A DNA stretch of 17,551 nt from Clostridiales bacterium (lineage in GTDB: Bacteria; Bacillota; Clostridia; Oscillospirales; CAG-272). Each line of letters begins with the position of its first letter. Within the stretch, counting starts at the first letter, position 1. Of this stretch, positions 13,187 to 17,551 are shown piece after piece. The position numbers were made by a program, and so were the translations under genes. The notes under the pieces are model-generated. The model ran no database searches. It was not told the DNA's origin and saw only the letters and a program-made list of their open reading frames with translations. The DNA lies in contig DXYE01000056.1 in assembly GCA_019415985.1 (NCBI GenBank), positions 1-17,551 of the forward strand, read 5' to 3'.

Positions 13187-13484
13187 TCATACAGAAAACC
13201 GTTGAAGCGGAGATCAAAGCAATTGTGCGCGCACAGAGAGTCCGGGAAGCTGAGAGCCGGGTCGAAATGCAGATTGCCAAATGGACCGCTGAGGGCGCGG
13301 GGAAAGGCCAGGCCGAGTATTCCGCGACGTAGGGCATACGTCAGTTGCCGGGGATATGCTTGTATCCTGACGAGTGTACGGCATTTGCCGTGAATCAAGG
13401 TGGCACCGCGGGTTTTTGCCCGTCCTTGACGCAGAGCTTGCATTGCAGAAATGTAATGTGAGGCGCGTCGGGACGGGCTTTTTT
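13187..13484 (+). promoter_or_regulatory. Tryptophan-specific T-box riboswitch
   Basis: The conserved T-box AAGGTGGCACCGCG lies at 13397-13410. Stem I closes by pairing AGCGG (13206-13210) with CCGCT (13286-13290). Directly 5' of the closing arm is TGG (13282-13284) followed by A, the expected place for the specifier codon, here Trp. A stem III-like hairpin ACGGC/GCCGT precedes the T-box. The bulge TGGC (13401-13404) would pair with a GCCA 3' end, fitting a G discriminator base as in tRNA-Trp. In this mechanism uncharged tRNA-Trp binds and stabilises the antiterminator; charged tRNA lets the terminator form. The trpE-trpG-trpD genes downstream agree with the specificity. Confidence 0.93.
13418..13484 (+). 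terminator. T-box intrinsic terminator
   Basis: Arms GCCCGTCC (13418-13425) and GGACGGGC (13471-13478) are followed by TTTTTT (13479-13484), with inner pairing GACGC/GCGTC. The 5' arm also belongs to the competing antiterminator (CGGG...CCCG), as the switch requires. Confidence 0.9.
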
Positions 13485-13778
13485 GTGTTTTTCGGTACAA
13501 AGAGGTGGAATCCGGCGTGACCGCCACAGCTCCGGTTTTTACAGCGGAGGTGCGGCTTTCGGCCCGACAGACGCGCTTGGGAACAAAGATGGCAGTTGCT
13601 ATACAAATCTGATCAATGCAGAATAGGCGTACAAGGCCTTCTGAGAAGTGTCGTACAAAATTTTGACATTTGAAAACAAACGGCGCGAAGGAATTTATGC
13701 CTGCAGTTTTACAAGCTATTTTACACACCGTAAAGTATACGACAGCCTGTCAAATATATGGAAAAGGTAGGAATGGAT
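13485..13778 (+). other. Extra leader between the T-box terminator and trpE
   Basis: This is about 290 nt with no credible gene. A further hairpin lies at 13521-13555 (CCGC...CTCCG against CGGAG..GTGCGG) and a small CTTC-tga-GAAG hairpin near 13640. Most T-box operons start the first gene much sooner after the terminator, so this spacer is unusual. No second promoter with a convincing -10 is visible. Confidence 0.4.
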
Positions 13779-15275
13779 ATGTATCCGTCGCTCGAACAGA
13801 TCAAAAATTTTACGGAAGGGGGAAGCTGGAAGCGGATTCCCGTATATAGGGAGGTTTTGGCTGATCGCTATACCCCCGTGGAGGTTGTGCGTATTCTGAG
13901 GGCCGCAAGCTGTCACTGTTTTCTCCTTGAGAGCGCTGAGGATAGCCGCAGCCGCGGACGCTATTCCTTTTTGGGATACAATCCGGCGCTGGAAATCACC
14001 TGCACCGGCGGTGTCCTGACCTTTCGTACGTCTGTAACGGACGGAGACGGCGAACCGGCGTGCAGAACCGTTCATACCGAGCATCCGGCCGATGAGATCC
14101 GCCGTGTTTTGTCGGCGTATAAGAGTCCGCAAATTGAAGACATGCCGCCCTTCACGGGTGGACTTGTAGGATATTTTTCTTATGAATACTTCTGCTATGC
14201 GGAGCCGGGGCTGCGTGCGGAGGTTAAGGCGGGCGAGGATTTCCGCGATGTGGACCTGATGCTGTTCGATAAGGTCATTGTCTTTGATCATCTCCGGCAA
14301 ACTCTAATGCTGATAACAGGCGTCGATCCCGCAGACCCGGAGAACTCTTACCGACGTGCCGAAGCGGAGACCTCTGAGATGCTGCGTCTTCTCAAAAGCG
14401 GTGCACGCGCGGATTTCCGTCCGCTCCGACTGCGTTCGCCCCTTGAGCCGAGGTTCACGCGCGAACAGTATGCCGCTATGGTGGACCGTGCGAAATCCTA
14501 TATACGGGAAGGCGATATTTTTCAGGTGGTCCTGTCCAACCCAATGACAGCGGAGGCCGGCGGCAGTCTGTTTGACGTATTCAGGATTCTGCGCGCCACA
14601 AATCCGTCGCCCTATATGTTCTACTTTGTCAGCGACGATATGGAAATTGCAGGGGCTTCGCCGGAGACGCTTGTTAAGCTGGACCGCGGTGTGCTGCATA
14701 CCTTCCCGCTGGCGGGGACTCGACCGCGCGGGGCAACGCCTATCGAGGACGAAGCAATTGAAAAGGAACTGCTGCAGGATGAAAAGGAACTTTCCGAGCA
14801 TACCATGCTGGTGGATCTCGGACGCAATGATCTCGGTAAAATCAGCCGCCTCGGCAGCGTTGCGGTAGAAAAATCCTTCTGTGTGGAGCGATTCTCCCAT
14901 GTGATGCACATTGCCTCGACTGTTGTGGGACGTATTCGTGACGACAGGGATGCCCTTGATGCCATTGATGCGGTTCTACCAGCTGGTACCCTTTCCGGCG
15001 CGCCGAAGCTGCGGGCCTGTGAAATTATCCGTGAGCTTGAGGGAGCGGCGCGCGGTATTTACGGCGGCGCGGTTGGATATATCGATTTTTCGGGAAACCT
15101 GGACGCCTGTATCGCCATAAGGCTCGCTTATAAAAGGAACGGGAGAATCTGCGTACAGGCCGGCGCGGGCATCGTAGCGGACAGTGCGCCGGATAAGGAG
15201 TATGAGGAGTGCAGAAATAAGGCGCGCGCGGTCACGGATGCGATCACCCGCGCGGAGGGCGGACTGCCCGAGTGA
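13779..15275 (+). CDS. trpE: Anthranilate synthase component I
   Basis: I chose ATG 13779 with AGGTAGGA (13765-13772) 6 nt upstream, giving 498 residues and the family-typical start MYPSLEQIKNF; ATGs at 13758 and 13773 lack proper spacing. TrpE converts chorismate to anthranilate using ammonia supplied by TrpG. The N-terminal domain has LLES (residues 49-52, FLLESAEDSRSRGRYSFLGY), the tryptophan feedback site. The chorismate-binding domain shows GDIFQVVLSN, TNPSPYMFYF, GASPETLVKL, AGTRPRGATPIEDEAIEKEL, VDLGRNDLGKISR, AGTLSGAPKLRACEII and AGAGIVADSAPDKEYEECRN. All are intact, so the enzyme should be active and Trp-inhibited. It is the first gene after the T-box leader, and its partner trpG follows after an unusually long 372-nt spacer. 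Confidence 0.97.
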   Translation: MYPSLEQIKNFTEGGSWKRIPVYREVLADRYTPVEVVRILRAASCHCFLLESAEDSRSRGRYSFLGYNPALEITCTGGVLTFRTSVTDGDGEPACRTVHTEHPADEIRRVLSAYKSPQIEDMPPFTGGLVGYFSYEYFCYAEPGLRAEVKAGEDFRDVDLMLFDKVIVFDHLRQTLMLITGVDPADPENSYRRAEAETSEMLRLLKSGARADFRPLRLRSPLEPRFTREQYAAMVDRAKSYIREGDIFQVVLSNPMTAEAGGSLFDVFRILRATNPSPYMFYFVSDDMEIAGASPETLVKLDRGVLHTFPLAGTRPRGATPIEDEAIEKELLQDEKELSEHTMLVDLGRNDLGKISRLGSVAVEKSFCVERFSHVMHIASTVVGRIRDDRDALDAIDAVLPAGTLSGAPKLRACEIIRELEGAARGIYGGAVGYIDFSGNLDACIAIRLAYKRNGRICVQAGAGIVADSAPDKEYEECRNKARAVTDAITRAEGGLPE

Positions 15276-15647
15276 GAGGCGCGGCTGTATGACCATAAAG
15301 CCGTCTCCCTTGCCGGTCATTCGGCGGTGCGGATGTGAAATGAGAGAATCCGTTTTATATAGATCAGTTTAAGTGTGAAACGTATGGTTATGCTGCGGGA
15401 TCCGCCTGCAAACGGGTAACGACATACGCAAATCCGAAGCCGGCGTCGAAAATGCCTTGTAGGCAGGTTTATGGACAGAGAAAAACAAGGTGTTCTCTGC
15501 GTGCCGAGAGACTTCATATCCGTTTTCAACAGCGTCGGACAGCGGCAATAGGGGGATTCTTTTGAATACGGCCCAATCCGGCTGCCGCAATCAAGAATTA
15601 ACGCGCAGAATTCCGTCTCGGGGATGCGCAGAAAGGTGATGATTTAC
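15276..15647 (+). other. Long structured spacer between trpE and trpG
   Basis: No gene is seen in these 372 nt. A strong hairpin lies at 15381-15428: CGTATG (15381-15386) with CATACG (15423-15428), GTTA with TAAC inside, and a GCGG/CCGC core. Smaller pairings follow near 15477-15515 (GAGAA/TTCTC, CTCT/AGAG). None has a U-tract, so these are not obvious terminators. AAAGGTGA at 15632-15639 is the trpG ribosome binding site. Confidence 0.45.
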
Positions 15648-16223
15648 ATGATTTTGCTGATTGATAATTACGACAGCTTTGTTTATAACCTTTACCAGCT
15701 CGTGGGCGGAATGTATCCCGACATAGAAATTGTACGGAACGATGCGTGTTCCATCGGCCGTCTGCTTGCCAAACGTCCGGAGGCGCTGATCCTCTCACCG
15801 GGCCCCGGGAGACCGATGGATGCGGGTATTTGCCTGGACGCGGTCAAAGCTTTTGCCGGAAAGGTACCGATTCTCGGCGTCTGTCTCGGTCATCAGGCGA
15901 TCTGTGAAGCGTTCGGCGGCGTAATTACCTATGCTGGAAAACTGATGCACGGAAAGGCCTCGGAAATTTATCCGTCCGGCGACAGTCCTCTGTTTCGGGG
16001 GATAAAAAATCCTTTTAAGGCTGCACGTTATCACTCCCTTGTTGCTGACACAGATACACTGCCGACCGAACTTAGGGTGACTGCCCGCTCGGTCGAGGGC
16101 GAGGTTATGGCGGTGGAGCACACTGCTTTCCCTGTTTTCGGTGTACAGTTTCATCCGGAATCCATTATGACGCCGGACGGCAGCCGCATCATGAGGAACT
16201 TTCTGGATATTGTTGCCGGATAA
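15648..16223 (+). CDS. trpG: Anthranilate synthase component II (glutamine amidotransferase)
   Basis: I chose ATG 15648 with AAAGGTGA 8 nt upstream, giving 191 residues and the canonical start MILLIDNYDSFVYNL; an in-frame ATG 15624 would add 8 residues. This is a class I glutamine amidotransferase with the oxyanion segment LSPGPGRP (residues 49-56), the nucleophile C79 in ILGVCLGHQAI, and the H169/E171 pair in FGVQFHPESIM. It releases ammonia from glutamine for TrpE. PabA proteins are almost identical in form and one subunit can serve both pathways; the position between trpE and trpD supports TrpG. It is a stand-alone subunit, not fused to TrpD as in enterobacteria. Confidence 0.95.
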   Translation: MILLIDNYDSFVYNLYQLVGGMYPDIEIVRNDACSIGRLLAKRPEALILSPGPGRPMDAGICLDAVKAFAGKVPILGVCLGHQAICEAFGGVITYAGKLMHGKASEIYPSGDSPLFRGIKNPFKAARYHSLVADTDTLPTELRVTARSVEGEVMAVEHTAFPVFGVQFHPESIMTPDGSRIMRNFLDIVAG

Positions 16224-16350
16224 CGGCTGGGTGAAACAGGGAATACGGCGCAAGTGTATAAGACTGGCGTATAAAAATCGTCATTATCAAAGGATGTGAG
16301 CTTGAAGTCTTCGACGGATTTGCGCCGGATTAAAAACCGAAAACAAATGA

Positions 16351-16386
16351 AAGGAGGCCTCAGCAAAGCTGAGACAGGAAAAACAC
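16351..16386 (+). promoter_or_regulatory. trpD: trpD ribosome binding region with intervening hairpin
   Basis: A near-perfect Shine-Dalgarno AAGGAGG (16351-16357) lies 29 nt before the trpD ATG, too far to act directly. Between them is a perfect 6-bp hairpin CTCAGC-AAA-GCTGAG (16359-16373). Folding it out would leave about 14 nt. A second, weaker AGGA (16376-16379) is at a normal 7-nt distance. The arrangement may tune trpD translation (inference). Confidence 0.5.
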
Positions 16387-17397
16387 ATGATTAAGGAAGC
16401 AATTTTAAAGCTATCCGCGAAAACGGACCTAAGCTATGAAGAGGCAGAACAGGTTATGCATGAAATCATGGAAGGAAAGGCCAGTCAGGTGCAGATGGCA
16501 GCCTATCTGACAGCGCTCTCCATGAAGGGCGAAACTACGGACGAGATTTGCGCTTCCGCCGCCGGCATGCGCGCGCACTGTATAAAGCTCCTCCACGACC
16601 GCGACGCGGTAGAAATCGTAGGTACAGGCGGGGATGGCGCGAATTCCTTCAACATTTCCACGACGGCAGCCATCGTTTTGGCGTCGGGCGGCGTGCCCGT
16701 CGCAAAGCACGGAAACCGTGCGGCTTCCTCGAAATCCGGCGCCGCTGACGTTCTTGAAGCGCTTGGCGTCAACATTGAGCTGCCGCCTGAGCGGGCGGCA
16801 GAGCTGCTCGACCGGATCGATATCTGCTTTTTATTTGCGCAGAATTATCATATAGCCATGAAGTATGTCGCGCCGATCCGCAGAGAACTAGGTATCCGCA
16901 CCGTGTTCAATATCCTCGGACCGCTGTCTAATCCGGCCGGCGCGCGGCGCGAGCTTATGGGCGTGTTCGACGAGACGCTTGTAGAACCGTTGGCGCACGT
17001 TATGGCAAAACTCGGCGTCGTGCGCGGTATGGTGGTTTACGGAATGGACCGACTGGACGAGATTTCGATGTGCGCGCCGACCAGGGTTTGCGAAATTCGG
17101 GATGGTTGGTTTCAATCCTATGAGATCACGCCTGAAATGTTCGGATATAAACGGTGCGAAAAAAATGCGCTTGCCGGCGGTACACCGGAGGAAAATGCTG
17201 ACATCACCAGGGAAATCCTGAAGGGGGCGCAGCGGGGGGCCAGACGGGATGCCGTCTGTCTGAATGCCGGCGCTGCACTCATGATTGCAGAGAAGGTACG
17301 GAGTATGGAGGAAGGCGTAAGAATGGCAGAGGACCTGATAGACAGCGGCCGCGCGCTGCGTAAGCTGGATGAATTCATCCGGGAGAGCCATGCTTAA
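16387..17397 (+). CDS. trpD: Anthranilate phosphoribosyltransferase
   Basis: At 336 residues this is a normal length for stand-alone TrpD. It transfers phosphoribose from PRPP to anthranilate, the step after TrpE-TrpG. The N-terminal helical domain (KASQVQMAAYLTALSMKGET) is followed by the PRPP-binding motif GTGGDG (79-84) with NSFNISTTAA. Next are KHGNRAASSKSGAADVLEAL (from residue 107), the anthranilate-binding region HIAMKYVAPIRRELGIRTVF with NILGPLSNPAGARRELMGVF, and VVYGMDRLDEIS. All expected motifs are present and the frame is intact. trpG ends 163 nt upstream. The expected next gene, trpC, does not begin in the 154 nt left in the window. Confidence 0.97.
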   Translation: MIKEAILKLSAKTDLSYEEAEQVMHEIMEGKASQVQMAAYLTALSMKGETTDEICASAAGMRAHCIKLLHDRDAVEIVGTGGDGANSFNISTTAAIVLASGGVPVAKHGNRAASSKSGAADVLEALGVNIELPPERAAELLDRIDICFLFAQNYHIAMKYVAPIRRELGIRTVFNILGPLSNPAGARRELMGVFDETLVEPLAHVMAKLGVVRGMVVYGMDRLDEISMCAPTRVCEIRDGWFQSYEITPEMFGYKRCEKNALAGGTPEENADITREILKGAQRGARRDAVCLNAGAALMIAEKVRSMEEGVRMAEDLIDSGRALRKLDEFIRESHA

Positions 17398-17423
17398 TTT
17401 TGACAGGCGGTTGGCATACAGCC

Positions 17424-17468
17424 AAAAAACAGTGGATTTCAGGGGTGTATACTATCCTGAAGCCACTG
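17424..17468 (-). terminator. Minus-strand terminator after a convergent gene at the right edge
   Basis: CAGTGG (17430-17435) pairs with CCACTG (17463-17468) and TTCAGG with CCTGAA inside, giving a 12-bp stem with a small internal loop. On the minus strand a T6 tract (complement of 17424-17429) follows directly; on the plus strand there is none. This points to a minus-strand transcript entering from the right, though the stem may also hinder transcription past trpD. Confidence 0.5.
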
Positions 17469-17551
17469 ACCCGTATTATAGGGGAGTTTAGGATACATCG
17501 GTCCAACAAAAGGCTTCGGCACATATCTCCAGTATATCATCACTATATAAT
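17439..17551 (-). other. Possible 3' end of a minus-strand gene entering from the right
   Basis: A minus frame open from the window edge ends at TGA (17439-17441) with residues IYWRYVPKPFVGPMYPKLPY then NTGQWLQDSIHP. Another minus frame ends at TAA 17488-17490 reading LYSDDILEICAEAFCWTDVS. I cannot tell which, if either, is real, and recognise neither. A U-tailed hairpin overlaps the end of the first. Confidence 0.25.

Noticed and set aside
13654..13700. TTGACA near 13662 as a second promoter for trpE
   Set aside because: No acceptable -10 box at a 16-18 nt distance.
16151..16366. 71-codon minus-strand frame with the stretch KSVEDFKLTSFDNDDFYTPV
   Set aside because: It overlaps the end of trpG in antisense and has no start signal; only a short part looks protein-like.

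Overview
The window looks like a chromosome segment of a low-to-mid GC Gram-positive bacterium, most likely a gut-type Clostridia member (Oscillospirales/Ruminococcaceae-like). The grounds are a tryptophan T-box riboswitch, AGGAGG-type ribosome binding sites, near-consensus sigma-A promoters, and family choices common there (FprA flavodiiron protein, ferredoxin-fused aldo/keto reductase, short AlaRS paralogue). No rRNA, tRNA, CRISPR array or intact transposase is visible.

Left part (1-5340), patchy and by eye more AT-rich than the rest. It opens with the C-terminal part of a DUF2207 membrane protein and a small two-helix membrane protein. A decayed zone follows (about 1100-2050) with the tail of a DUF2726/PDDEXK-type nuclease, a minus-strand C-terminal fragment, strong hairpins and a possibly structured non-coding stretch. 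Next is a two-gene unit, TetR regulator plus CPA2-type cation/proton antiporter, behind one strong promoter carrying two copies of the same palindromic operator. A membrane-anchored XRE regulator with about six transmembrane segments ends this part.

Middle part (5340-12636). On the minus strand lie a 545-aa ECF-like sigma factor fused to a large C-terminal region, an FprA flavodiiron protein and a 596-aa short-form alanyl-tRNA synthetase. A frameshifted MarR-like remnant sits between the last two. On the plus strand is an aldo/keto reductase with a C-terminal 2x[4Fe-4S] domain, preceded by a long leader.

Right part (12636-17551). About 0.5 kb of apparently non-coding DNA with hairpins leads into a tryptophan operon. 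A consensus promoter drives a T-box leader with a UGG specifier and a Rho-independent terminator, then trpE, trpG and trpD. The genes are all intact but separated by unusually long, structured spacers (about 290 nt before trpE, 372 nt between trpE and trpG, 163 nt between trpG and trpD). No trpC is visible in the last 154 nt. A hairpin there carries a U-tract only on the minus strand, suggesting that a convergent gene ends at the right edge.

The trp genes make anthranilate from chorismate and glutamine (TrpE-TrpG) and attach phosphoribose to it (TrpD). Expression is set by uncharged tRNA-Trp through the T-box and probably by tryptophan feedback on TrpE. The other units look functionally independent.
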